A stretch of 64,000 nt of DNA from Enterocloster alcoholdehydrogenati. Lineage in GTDB: Bacteria; Bacillota; Clostridia; Lachnospirales; Lachnospiraceae. The DNA lies in NCBI RefSeq assembly GCF_013282095.1, contig NZ_BLTJ01000001.1:124001-188000 (forward strand), in the 5' to 3' direction. The notes beneath the pieces are model-generated. The model did not search any database. It was not told where the DNA came from and was given only the letters and a program-made list of their open reading frames with translations. The stretch's first letter is position 1. Every line of letters begins with the position of its first letter. Of the stretch, positions 26,612 through 34,474 are shown in pieces. Both the position numbers and the translations under genes were made by a program.

Positions 26612-27277
26612 ATGATGCATAATGGGATCGTCATAAAAAGCAGCCGCGCTGGAATGACCGTGCTGCTTGATCCCTCGCTTCCCTTTGAGGAGCTTCTTGA
26701 GGCGGTTGCAAAAAAATTTAAAGACAGTGCAAAATTCTGGGGGGCGGTTCAGATGACCCTTACCCTGGAGGGGCGTACTCTGACCCCGGCCCAGGAGCTG
26801 GCAGTGGTCAACACCATCACGGAAAATTCCCAGATTGATATCCTCTGTCTCCTAGACACAGATGCACAGCGGATCGAACGCTGCGAAAAGGCGCTGAATG
26901 AAAAACTGATGGAGCTCAGTTCACAGACCGGCCAGTTTTACCGTGGTACCCTGCGCAGGGGAGACACTTTAGAATCTGAGGCCAGTATAATCGTGATCGG
27001 CGATGTAGAGCACGGAGCCAGAGTCACGGCCAAGGGAAATGTGATCGTTTTAGGAGAACTTCGAGGCACGGTCACAGCCGGACTTTCCGGCAATGACAGG
27101 GCAGTAGTCCTCGCATTTTCCATGGCTCCTTTTCAGCTGCGCATCGGCGGCTGTCAAAGTCCGGTCAATGAAAAACACCGCAGGCTGGGCCGAGGCCCCA
27201 TGATTGCCATGGCAGAAAATGGCGAACTGGTTTTCCGTCCAGTGAAAAACAAGTCCCTTTTTGGGGAATTTAGCTGA
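26612..27277 (+). CDS. minC: septum site-determining protein MinC
   Basis: MinC blocks FtsZ assembly away from midcell. The N-terminal domain begins NGIVIKSSRAGMTVLLDPSLPFEELLEAVAKKF, and the C-terminal right-handed beta-helix has FYRGTLRRGDTLESEASIIVIGDVEHGARVTAKGNVIVLGELRG, the MinD- and FtsZ-binding part. The length (about 221 residues) is normal. AGAAGG precedes ATG 26612; ATG 26615 is equally possible. minD follows after 118 bp containing an AT-rich inverted repeat. Confidence 0.95.
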   Translation: MMHNGIVIKSSRAGMTVLLDPSLPFEELLEAVAKKFKDSAKFWGAVQMTLTLEGRTLTPAQELAVVNTITENSQIDILCLLDTDAQRIERCEKALNEKLMELSSQTGQFYRGTLRRGDTLESEASIIVIGDVEHGARVTAKGNVIVLGELRGTVTAGLSGNDRAVVLAFSMAPFQLRIGGCQSPVNEKHRRLGRGPMIAMAENGELVFRPVKNKSLFGEFS

Positions 27278-27302
27278 TATATGTAAAATTATGTTTAAGT
27301 GT

Positions 27303-27361
27303 ATTAAATTTTTCTTGATTGGAAAAAAATACTGGTAAATTCACGAAATTTAATGTACAAT
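27303..27361 (+). promoter_or_regulatory. AT-rich inverted repeat and candidate -10 before minD
   Basis: ATTAAATTT (27303-27311) is repeated inverted as AAATTTAAT (27346-27354), 34 bp apart, just before TACAAT (27356-27361). No convincing -35 stands 17 bp upstream. It could be an operator or a promoter of another sigma class for minDE-rodA. Confidence 0.4.
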
Positions 27362-27395
27362 AGACAGGTAAAGTTAATCTTTTCAGGAGGTCCAT

Positions 27396-28187
27396 ATGAG
27401 TGAAGTCATTGTGATTACTTCTGGAAAAGGCGGGGTAGGCAAAACGACTACTTCTGCTAATGTGGGAACAGGACTGGCCGTTCTGGGAAAACGCGTGGTA
27501 CTGGTCGATACGGATATCGGCCTGCGCAACCTGGATGTGGTCATGGGCCTTGAAAACCGCATTGTCTACAATCTGGTAGACGTGGTAGAAGGAAACTGCC
27601 GTATGAAGCAGGCCCTGATAAGAGACAAAAGATATCCAAACCTTTACCTTCTGCCTGCGGCCCAGACACGGGACAAGACTGCGGTAAATCCGGAGCAGAT
27701 GATCAAGCTGACAGAGGATCTGAAGGAAGACTTTGACTATATTCTTCTTGATTGTCCCGCAGGGATTGAGCAGGGCTTTTACAATGCCATTGCCGGAGCG
27801 GGACGGGCCCTTGTGGTCACCACACCCGAAGTCTCAGCCATCCGGGACGCTGACCGCATCATCGGACTTCTGGAGCATACCGGGATGGGAGAGATCGGTC
27901 TTGTGGTAAACCGGATCCGGGCGGATATGGTCCGCAGGGGAGACATGATGTCTCTGGCAGACGTTCAGGACATCCTGGCCGTGGACATCATCGGGGCCAT
28001 TCCCGATGATGAGAATATTGTGATCTCCACCAACCAGGGAGAACCCCTGGTCGGTATGGGTTCCGCAGCCGGACGGGCTTACCTTAATGTATGCCGCAGG
28101 CTTCTGGGACAGAACATCCCCATTGAATCTCCGGGCGAGGCGGAAAGCTTCCTTGTGAGGCTGGCCAGAGTCCTCAAACGGGCATAG
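27396..28187 (+). CDS. minD: septum site-determining protein MinD
   Basis: MinD is a ParA-type ATPase that recruits MinC to the membrane. The deviant Walker A motif GKGGVGKTT is at residues 10-18, with VDTDIGLRNLDVVMGLENRIVYN and LLDCPAGIEQGF (Walker B) following. The C-terminal amphipathic membrane-targeting helix is visible (SFLVRLARVLKRA). AGGAGG precedes the ATG. It is followed closely by minE. Confidence 0.97.
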   Translation: MSEVIVITSGKGGVGKTTTSANVGTGLAVLGKRVVLVDTDIGLRNLDVVMGLENRIVYNLVDVVEGNCRMKQALIRDKRYPNLYLLPAAQTRDKTAVNPEQMIKLTEDLKEDFDYILLDCPAGIEQGFYNAIAGAGRALVVTTPEVSAIRDADRIIGLLEHTGMGEIGLVVNRIRADMVRRGDMMSLADVQDILAVDIIGAIPDDENIVISTNQGEPLVGMGSAAGRAYLNVCRRLLGQNIPIESPGEAESFLVRLARVLKRA

Positions 28188-28203
28188 GAGGGGTGAGCAG
28201 AAA

Positions 28204-28461
28204 GTGAAAACCAGAAGTTCCAAAGATACAGCCAAATTCCGGCTGAAGCTTCTTCTTGTCTCAGACAAGGCAGGGTGTTCGCCGGAACTTATAAGGATGA
28301 TTAAAGATGACATGATCCATGTCATTTCCAAATACATGGAGATAGAAAAGGATAATGTCCGCCTTTTGATGGATACAGACGGTTCCGGCTCCTGCCGGGG
28401 ACTGCCGGTGCTCCAGGCAGATATACCCATACGCTCCATTTCCAATAAGGGGCTTTACTGA
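28204..28461 (+). CDS. minE: cell division topological specificity factor MinE
   Basis: MinE stimulates MinD ATPase and drives Min oscillation. The 85 residues start at GTG 28204 behind GGAGGGGTGAG. Family features are AKFRLKLLLVSDKAG (the MinD-contact region), ELIRMIKDDMIHVISKYMEIEKDNVRLLMD, and a basic end. MinE is absent from many Firmicutes that use DivIVA, so its presence makes this an oscillating-type Min system. Confidence 0.93.
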   Translation: MKTRSSKDTAKFRLKLLLVSDKAGCSPELIRMIKDDMIHVISKYMEIEKDNVRLLMDTDGSGSCRGLPVLQADIPIRSISNKGLY

Positions 28462-28462
28462 T

Positions 28463-29584
28463 ATGCTTTTTGATTACGATTTTAAAAATTACAACTTCCG
28501 TCTCCTCGCCTATATGACCGCTCTCAGCGTGATCGGCATCCTGGTAGTGCGCAGCGCAACCAACATGGACACGGAAGCAGTGACAAAACAGATGCTGGGC
28601 ATCCTGGTGGGCATGGCCATCGCCATCTGCCTTTCTCTGGTAGACTACCACAAGATATTAAATTTCAGCACCGTCATCTATCTGATCTGCATCGGAAGCC
28701 TGGTGGCAGTGCTGGTCTGGGGCAAGTCCGTCAACAACGCCAGACGCTGGATTGAGGTGCCTGTGCTGGGACAGCTTCAGCCCTCCGAATTTGTAAAGAT
28801 CGGCCTCATCATCACCTTTTCCTGGTATTTTATGAAATATCAGGAAAAGATTGATAAGGTCACTACCGTGGTACTGGCGGCAGTTCTCTTTGGAATTCCT
28901 GCCATGCTCATCTTTGAACAGCCGAACCTTTCCACCTGTCTTGTGACTCTGGTGATCGTGCTGGGCATCGTCTTTGCCAGCGGCATCAGTTACCGCTGGA
29001 TCTTAGGCACCCTGGCAGCCGTGATCCCCATGGTGTCCACCTGTGTCTACCTTCTGCTTCACGGCATGATCCCTTTCATCAAGGAATATCAGGCCGGACG
29101 TATTCTGGCATGGTTCTATCCTGAACAGTATGGAGAAGCGCGTTATCAGCAGAACAATTCCATTATTGCCATTGGATCCGGACAGCTGAAAGGAAAAGGG
29201 CTATACAACACTACGATTGCATCTGTAAAAAACGGCAACTTTCTTTCCGAGGAGCAGACCGATTTCATCTTTGCCGTCATCGGCGAAGAGCTTGGTTTTA
29301 TCGGCTGCGTCATCGTAATCGTGCTGTTTTTACTGATTGTATATGAATGTCTTATGATGGCAGCCAGGGCAAAAGATCTGTCCGGACGGCTGCTGTGTAC
29401 CGGTATGGCTACGCTCATTGCGTTTCAGAGCTTTGCCAATATCGCAGTCGCCACCGGCATTTTCCCCAACACAGGACTTCCGCTTCCCTTTATCAGTTAC
29501 GGAAGCAGTTCGCTGATCAGTATTTTTATCGGCATGGGCCTTGTGCTGAATGTGGGACTGCAGCGGGTACCACGACACTACTAA
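28463..29584 (+). CDS. rodA: peptidoglycan glycosyltransferase RodA (SEDS family)
   Basis: A 373-residue SEDS protein with about ten membrane helices, which polymerises glycan strands with PBP2. Recognisable parts are ARRWIEVPVLGQLQPSEFVKIGLIITFSWY, EQPNLSTCLVTLVIVLGI, the periplasmic loop SIIAIGSGQLKGKG, EEQTDFIFAVIGEELGFIGC, and the C-terminal IFPNTGLPLPFISYGSSSLI. Its linkage to mreC, mreD and pbp2 supports RodA rather than FtsW or SpoVE. Confidence 0.93.
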   Translation: MLFDYDFKNYNFRLLAYMTALSVIGILVVRSATNMDTEAVTKQMLGILVGMAIAICLSLVDYHKILNFSTVIYLICIGSLVAVLVWGKSVNNARRWIEVPVLGQLQPSEFVKIGLIITFSWYFMKYQEKIDKVTTVVLAAVLFGIPAMLIFEQPNLSTCLVTLVIVLGIVFASGISYRWILGTLAAVIPMVSTCVYLLLHGMIPFIKEYQAGRILAWFYPEQYGEARYQQNNSIIAIGSGQLKGKGLYNTTIASVKNGNFLSEEQTDFIFAVIGEELGFIGCVIVIVLFLLIVYECLMMAARAKDLSGRLLCTGMATLIAFQSFANIAVATGIFPNTGLPLPFISYGSSSLISIFIGMGLVLNVGLQRVPRHY

Positions 29585-29599
29585 ATCCTAAGGAGGGTT

Positions 29600-30001
29600 A
29601 TGAATATGACAATAGGCTTGATCGCACATGACGCAAAGAAAAAACTGATGCAGAATTTCTGCATCGCATACAGAGGAATCTTAAGCAAACACTCCCTGTA
29701 TGCCACCGGAACCACTGGAAGGCTGATCGAAGAGGTTGCCAATCTGAACATCCACAAGCACCTGGCAGGCCATCTGGGCGGTATCCAGCAGCTGGCGGCC
29801 CAGATCGAGCATAACGATATGGATCTTGTAATCTTTTTAAGAGATCCACTGATGCCAAAGTCTCATGAGCCGGATGTCAATGATGTGGTTCGTCTCTGCG
29901 ACACCTACAACATTCCTCTGGCTACCAATCTGGCTACAGCAGAACTGTTGATTAAGGCTCTTGACCGGGGCGACATGGAGTGGAGAGAGGTTGACAGATA
30001 A
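29600..30001 (+). CDS. mgsA: methylglyoxal synthase
   Basis: MgsA converts dihydroxyacetone phosphate to methylglyoxal and phosphate, a bypass of lower glycolysis. The 133 residues show IGLIAHDAKKKLMQNFC, LYATGTTGRLIEE, HLGGIQQLAAQIEHNDMDLVIFLRDPL and CDTYNIPLATNLATAELL. Catalytic aspartates are present in the IFLRDPL region. AAGGAGGG precedes the ATG. The stop codon shares one base with the next ATG. Confidence 0.96.
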   Translation: MNMTIGLIAHDAKKKLMQNFCIAYRGILSKHSLYATGTTGRLIEEVANLNIHKHLAGHLGGIQQLAAQIEHNDMDLVIFLRDPLMPKSHEPDVNDVVRLCDTYNIPLATNLATAELLIKALDRGDMEWREVDR

Positions 30002-30975
30002 TGAAACACGGGCACTTCATGACCTGCTGCGCTCTTATTCTGGCGGGGTCTCTGGGGCTTTCGGGATGTTCTGCGGGACTGCCGGACGCCTATTCTCTAA
30101 GCAGCCGTCTGCCTGCACTTGTCTCTGACCTTGATTCGGATAAAGATTTTACAGATGGTTTTGCGGCAGATCTTTGCGTAGTTACAGATGAAAGCGCCTA
30201 CGACCCTGGTTTTATCACATCCGAAGCGGGAGCGCTCTTTGATGTAAACAACCGTCAGACGCTTTACAGCAAGGATGCCTTTGAGACTATGTATCCGGCC
30301 AGCATCACCAAGGTGATGACGGCGCTGATTGCCATTAAATACGGCAATCTGGAGGATACGGTGACGGTTACTGAAGATGCTGTGATCAACGAGCCGGGAG
30401 CTACGCTCTGCGGCATTAAACCAGGAGATAAGCTTACCCTAGAGCAGCTCCTCTACGGCCTTATGCTCCCTTCGGGGAATGACGCTGCGGCTGCCATCGC
30501 GATTCATATGGACGGCAGCATTGAGGCCTTTGCAGACCAGATGAACGAAGAGGCAAGGAAACTGGGAGCGGTTGACAGCCATTTTGTCAATCCTCACGGC
30601 CTTCATTCAGAGAATCACTACACCACGGCTTATGACCTTTATTTGATTTTTAACGAGGCCTTCAAATACCCGGTCTTTCGTGAGATCATAGAGACAAAGT
30701 CCTATACTGCCAATTACACCAGTGCAGCCGGTGATAGCGTATCAAAAACCTGGAAGTGCAGCAACCAGTTTATCACAGGCGAGAGAGATACGCCACAAGG
30801 AGTTACTGTCCTCGGCGGAAAAACAGGTACTACAAAAGCAGCAGGCTACTGCCTGATCATAGCATCAAAGGATGACGCCACCGACGGAAATTATATATCC
30901 GTTGTTCTGAAATCAGACAGCCGTCCTCATCTTTATGATAATATGACAAATATAATTTCCAAAATCGTCAAATAG
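30001..30975 (+). CDS. D-alanyl-D-alanine carboxypeptidase, predicted lipoprotein
   Basis: A second S11-family carboxypeptidase (324 residues), shorter than the one at 265. It has a lipoprotein signal with lipobox LSGC (lipid cysteine at residue 23), so it is probably anchored by lipid instead of a C-terminal helix. Catalytic motifs are S101-ITK104, SGN in LPSGNDAA, and KTG in GGKTGTTKAAG. It ends soon after the transpeptidase-like domain, without the PBP5 C-terminal domain. It overlaps mgsA by one base and closes the shape operon. Confidence 0.9.
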   Translation: MKHGHFMTCCALILAGSLGLSGCSAGLPDAYSLSSRLPALVSDLDSDKDFTDGFAADLCVVTDESAYDPGFITSEAGALFDVNNRQTLYSKDAFETMYPASITKVMTALIAIKYGNLEDTVTVTEDAVINEPGATLCGIKPGDKLTLEQLLYGLMLPSGNDAAAAIAIHMDGSIEAFADQMNEEARKLGAVDSHFVNPHGLHSENHYTTAYDLYLIFNEAFKYPVFREIIETKSYTANYTSAAGDSVSKTWKCSNQFITGERDTPQGVTVLGGKTGTTKAAGYCLIIASKDDATDGNYISVVLKSDSRPHLYDNMTNIISKIVK

Positions 30976-30978
30976 TGA

Positions 30979-31007
30979 TTGCGTTCCGCATGAATTTGTA
31001 CTATAAT
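30979..31007 (+). promoter_or_regulatory. sigma-A promoter before the small P-loop gene
   Basis: TTGCGT (30979-30984), a 17-bp spacer and TATAAT (31002-31007) lie between the carboxypeptidase stop and the ATG at 31065. Confidence 0.72.
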
Positions 31008-31064
31008 CAAGATAATCTTAATTGATTTTTTATACAACATATATAACTCAAGGAGGAGATAGGT

Positions 31065-31484
31065 ATGGTTCAGATTATTGCAGGAAAAAAAGGTAAAGGC
31101 AAGACAAAACATCTGTTGGATATGGCCAATGCAGCAATCAAGGGAGCCAGCGGTACCGTTGTTTATCTGGATAAGAGCGCTCAGCATATGTATGAGTTAA
31201 ACAACCGGATCCGTCTTATCAATGTGAATGAATTTCCGATCACACACAGCGAAGGATTTTTAGGATTTATCTGCGGTATTCTTTCCCAGGATCACGATCT
31301 TGAAACCATGTATCTTGACAGCTTCTTAAAGCTGGCGTGCTTAGAGGGAGCGGACATCTCCGAAACCTACGAGACATTGAAAAAACTCAGTGACAAATAC
31401 CATGTAACCTTTGTATTAAGTATTTCTCTGGATGCCGATGAGCTTCCGGAAAATGCAAAGGGAGACGTGATTATTTCATTGTAA
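31065..31484 (+). CDS. small P-loop protein of unknown function
   Basis: The 139-residue protein starts with a nucleotide-binding loop, IIAGKKGKGKTKHLLDMAN, of Walker A form (GKKGKGKT). A possible Walker B-like strand is TMYLDSFLKLAC or VTFVLSISLD near the end. It has no membrane helix or other domain and is smaller than a full AAA+ module. Similar small proteins in Lachnospiraceae have been labelled 'twitching motility PilT', but nothing here supports pili. It has its own promoter and a strong downstream hairpin, so it is probably monocistronic. Confidence 0.75.
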   Translation: MVQIIAGKKGKGKTKHLLDMANAAIKGASGTVVYLDKSAQHMYELNNRIRLINVNEFPITHSEGFLGFICGILSQDHDLETMYLDSFLKLACLEGADISETYETLKKLSDKYHVTFVLSISLDADELPENAKGDVIISL

Positions 31485-31507
31485 TGATACATATTCTGTG
31501 ATAAAAT
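31479..31507 (+). promoter_or_regulatory. candidate promoter for the HlyD-like gene
   Basis: TTGTAA (31479-31484), a 17-bp spacer and TAAAAT (31502-31507) overlap the stop of the P-loop gene and lie upstream of the hairpin at 31527. If used, the hairpin would be inside the leader of the following gene. Confidence 0.45.
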
Positions 31508-31526
31508 AGCAGACAGAACTTAGGCT

Positions 31527-31575
31527 GCCTGCCGCACAAGGTTTGAATGTTGCCTGGTGCGGCAGGCTGTTTTTT
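31527..31575 (+). terminator. strong intrinsic terminator (possible attenuator)
   Basis: GCCTGCCGCAC (31527-31537) pairs perfectly with GTGCGGCAGGC (31557-31567), followed by TGTTTTTTGCG. It ends the P-loop gene; because a promoter candidate lies just upstream, it could also attenuate the HlyD-like gene. Confidence 0.85.
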
Positions 31576-31610
31576 GCGAATAAGATTGAAAAAAGGAGAG
31601 CCTGTATTCC

Positions 31611-33017
31611 ATGGCCAGTAAAAAGCGCAAGAAAAACCGGAAAATCATACCCTACAGACGCCCCCGCGCAGATATCGGCAGGCTTATCTTCGGCGTGATC
31701 TTTCTGTATCTGCTGATCAATATCTTCATCTATATGGGACACGATAAAATACAATTTTATGAGGTGGCGGAGGGCAGCATTGTAAATGACCGTCCCTACA
31801 CAGGGCTGATTCTGCGTGAGGAACAGATCTACAATGCGGAAAACAGCGGTTATGTCAATTACTATCTGAGAGAAGGAAAAAGGGCGTCTGTGGGAGCCAG
31901 AATCTATTCTCTGGATGAAACCGGCCGTCTGGACTCCCTTTTAAAGGAGAACAGTGAGGGGGAGCAGTCATTAAGCGACGAGAATCTGTCTGACTTAAAA
32001 AAGCAGCTGTCCTCCTTTGTCCTTGCCCGTTCCGATGAGAATTTTGGAGCTATCTACGACGCCCGTTATGCCCTGGAGGCTGCCGTGATGGAGTATTCCA
32101 GTTTCAGTGCCCTGGATCAGTTAGATAAGATTGCCAAGGAATCCGGCGTTGTTTTTGAACAGGTTACTTCTCCCCAATCCGGAGTAGTATCTTACGGTTT
32201 TGATTCTTATGAGAGCCTGAAGCCGGAGGATGTGGAGATGGCATCCTTTAACCGCTCCTCTTATACAAAAAACCTCCGTAAATCCGGAGATCTGATTGAA
32301 AGCGGCTCACCTGTCTACAAGATTGCATCTTCTGAAAACTGGTCCATCGTTTTTCCGCTGTCGGAAGAAGATAAAAACCTGTATCAGGACAAGTCTTCCC
32401 TGACCGTAGAGTTTAAAGACCACAGCATTGAGACTCAAGCCGCCTTCTCCATCTTTACAGGAAAAGATGGCTCTTCCTTCGGCAGGCTGGACTTTAGCAA
32501 ATATATGGCCCAATTTATCACAGACCGTTTTGTAAGCTTTGAGATCCGGCAGGATCAGGCGCGTGGGCTTAAGATCCCTGTAAGCGCAGTTACAGAGAAA
32601 AATTTCTATCAGATCCCTAAGGATTATGTCACTCTGGGCGGCGACAGTACAGATAATGGCGTCACAAAGGAGGTTTACGATGCTAGCGGAACAAACGCAG
32701 TCTTTACGCCCATTGATATCGGTTTCAGCGATGACGAGTTCTGCTATGTTGCAGTCAGTGATGACGGGCCTTTAAAGGCAGGCGATTACATCGTAAAACC
32801 GGATTCACAGGAACGTTACCAGATTGGCAGCACCAAGGCCTTAAAGGGTGTATACAACATCAATAAAGGCTATACAGTTTTTAAGGAAATCGAAATTTTG
32901 GACTCCAACAGTGAGTATTACACAATCAAACAGGGCAGCGGCTACGGACTTTCCGTATATGACCACATTGTAATGGACGCGTCTCTGGTCACAGAGGGAC
33001 AGATCCTGTACCAGTGA
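31611..33017 (+). CDS. HlyD/membrane-fusion-like envelope protein
   Basis: A 468-residue protein with a very basic start (MASKKRKKNRK), one membrane helix (LIFGVIFLYLLINIFIYMG, about 24-42) and a large extracytoplasmic part. The region after the helix resembles a biotinyl-lipoyl-like half (GLILREEQIYNAENSGYVNYYLREGKRASVGARIY) and, after a helical arm, its partner (VTSPQSGVVSYGFDSYE), the arrangement of HlyD-type adaptors. No exporter gene is adjacent. Genes like this commonly precede yggS-sepF in Clostridia, hinting at a division or envelope role rather than toxin export. Confidence 0.7.
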   Translation: MASKKRKKNRKIIPYRRPRADIGRLIFGVIFLYLLINIFIYMGHDKIQFYEVAEGSIVNDRPYTGLILREEQIYNAENSGYVNYYLREGKRASVGARIYSLDETGRLDSLLKENSEGEQSLSDENLSDLKKQLSSFVLARSDENFGAIYDARYALEAAVMEYSSFSALDQLDKIAKESGVVFEQVTSPQSGVVSYGFDSYESLKPEDVEMASFNRSSYTKNLRKSGDLIESGSPVYKIASSENWSIVFPLSEEDKNLYQDKSSLTVEFKDHSIETQAAFSIFTGKDGSSFGRLDFSKYMAQFITDRFVSFEIRQDQARGLKIPVSAVTEKNFYQIPKDYVTLGGDSTDNGVTKEVYDASGTNAVFTPIDIGFSDDEFCYVAVSDDGPLKAGDYIVKPDSQERYQIGSTKALKGVYNINKGYTVFKEIEILDSNSEYYTIKQGSGYGLSVYDHIVMDASLVTEGQILYQ

Positions 33018-33084
33018 TTTTATTCGTCAAACCACAAAAAGGCAGCGTTTTCGGATGACTGCATTTCAAACAGGAGGAGAGCAT

Positions 33085-33786
33085 ATGTCAGAAATAAAGG
33101 AAAATCTGGAAATAGTCAGAGAACGTATTCGGGCTGCCTGCAGACGGGCAGGAAGGGACGAAAGCGAGGTAACGCTGATCGCAGTAAGCAAGACAAAGCC
33201 GGTTCCCATGCTTATGGAAGCCTATGAAGCCGGGGCCAGAGAGTTCGGAGAAAACAAGGTTCAGGAGATCCTGGCCAAACATTCAAATCTTCCAGGAGAC
33301 ACTCGTTGGCACATGATCGGTCATCTGCAGCGCAACAAGGTACATCAGGTTCTTGAAAAGGCGGCTCTGATCCATTCTGTCGATTCACTTCGTCTGGCAG
33401 AACAAATCGAGGCTGAGGCTGCAAAAAAAGGACTTGACGCCCAGATTCTTCTTGAAATCAATGTGGCAAAGGAAGAGAGCAAATATGGCTTTTTTATGGA
33501 GGAGGCAGAAGCGGCCATCCGTCATATCAGTCAGTTTTCCCACGTCCATATACGCGGGCTTATGACGATTGCACCTTTTGTTGAGAATCCAGAAGAAAAT
33601 CGGACAATTTTTAAAAAATTATATCAATTTGCTGTTGACATAGGCAGGAAAAACATTGATAATGTTACTATGGATGTGCTTTCTATGGGAATGACTGGAG
33701 ATTATGAGGTCGCTGTTGAAGAAGGCGCTACCATGGTAAGGGTCGGCACCGGTATTTTCGGTGAACGTCATTACGGCGCCGTGTAA
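33085..33786 (+). CDS. YggS family pyridoxal-phosphate homeostasis protein
   Basis: A 233-residue PLP-binding protein of the alanine-racemase N-terminal fold. The PLP-lysine motif is LIAVSKTKPVPMLMEAYEAG; other features are FGENKVQEILAKH, WHMIGHLQRNKV, ALIHSVDSL, ILLEINVAKEESKYGF, GLMTIAPF and VLSMGMTGDYEVAVEEGATMVRVGTGIFG. It buffers free PLP. ATG 33085 is behind AGGAGGAGA; an earlier in-frame start lacks a site. It stands in the usual yggS-sepF order. Confidence 0.95.
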   Translation: MSEIKENLEIVRERIRAACRRAGRDESEVTLIAVSKTKPVPMLMEAYEAGAREFGENKVQEILAKHSNLPGDTRWHMIGHLQRNKVHQVLEKAALIHSVDSLRLAEQIEAEAAKKGLDAQILLEINVAKEESKYGFFMEEAEAAIRHISQFSHVHIRGLMTIAPFVENPEENRTIFKKLYQFAVDIGRKNIDNVTMDVLSMGMTGDYEVAVEEGATMVRVGTGIFGERHYGAV

Positions 33787-33820
33787 GACGCGCCGATAGA
33801 GAGGAAATGGAGAGAGTAAA

Positions 33821-34339
33821 ATGAGTCTGTTAGGTACGCTGATGAATACCATGAGATTAAATTCCGATGAGGATGATGAGGATTACTACCTGGACGATGA
33901 CTTTGAAGAAGAGGTTCCCAAAAAGAGCTTTTTCTCAAGAAGGAATAATACAGATGAGGATGATTATGAAGAACCGCAGGAAAGATCGCGTTTTTCAGGA
34001 CGTCCTACCCCAAAGGTAGTGCCTATGCGCCGTTCCGGCATGGAGGTAACGATGGTAAAGCCTACCTCCATGGAAAGTTCCAAGGATATCTGCAATTACC
34101 TGTTATCCGGAAAAGCAGTTGTCCTCAATATGGAAGGGATTCATATGGAAGTAGCCCAGAGGATCATTGATTTTGTATCTGGGGCCGCTTATTCCATGGA
34201 TGGAAACCTTCAGCGGATTTCCAACTATATTTTTATCGTTACGCCAAATTCGGTTGAGTTATCCGGAGATTTTCAGGATATGCTGGCTGCCGGTGAGGTA
34301 TCTGGCATGGATATGTCCGGTATGACTATCCGGATCTAA
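33821..34339 (+). CDS. sepF: cell division protein SepF
   Basis: SepF tethers FtsZ filaments to the membrane in Firmicutes. The 172 residues begin with a short amphipathic membrane-binding helix (MSLLGTLMNTMRL), continue with an acidic, disordered linker (about 15-75), and end with the SepF core: VTMVKPTSMESSKDICNYLLSGKAVVLNMEGI, AQRIIDFVSGAAYSMDGNLQRISNYIFIVTPNSVELSG. Both ends are intact. A terminator follows at 34364. Confidence 0.95.
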   Translation: MSLLGTLMNTMRLNSDEDDEDYYLDDDFEEEVPKKSFFSRRNNTDEDDYEEPQERSRFSGRPTPKVVPMRRSGMEVTMVKPTSMESSKDICNYLLSGKAVVLNMEGIHMEVAQRIIDFVSGAAYSMDGNLQRISNYIFIVTPNSVELSGDFQDMLAAGEVSGMDMSGMTIRI

Positions 34340-34363
34340 TTACATAGGCAAACAGATCACGGA

Positions 34364-34411
34364 GGCTGCTGCGATCGGAAGAGTTCATTTCCGGCAGCAG
34401 CCCCCGTTTTT
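34364..34411 (+). terminator. intrinsic terminator after sepF
   Basis: GGCTGCTGC (34364-34372) pairs with GCAGCAGCC (34394-34402), followed by CCCGTTTTTCTG. A second perfect 7-bp hairpin, CCCGGAT/ATCCGGG (34421-34442), comes right after it and before the aroB ribosome-binding site. Confidence 0.8.
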
Positions 34412-34474
34412 CTGTTTGCTCCCGGATTTTTGGTCATCCGGGCATACATCCATGATAACAGGAGGAAAACAGCA

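Noticed and set aside
27834-28445. 203-codon minus-strand frame opposite minD/minE
   Set aside because: minD and minE are unmistakable on the plus strand; this frame shows no motif.
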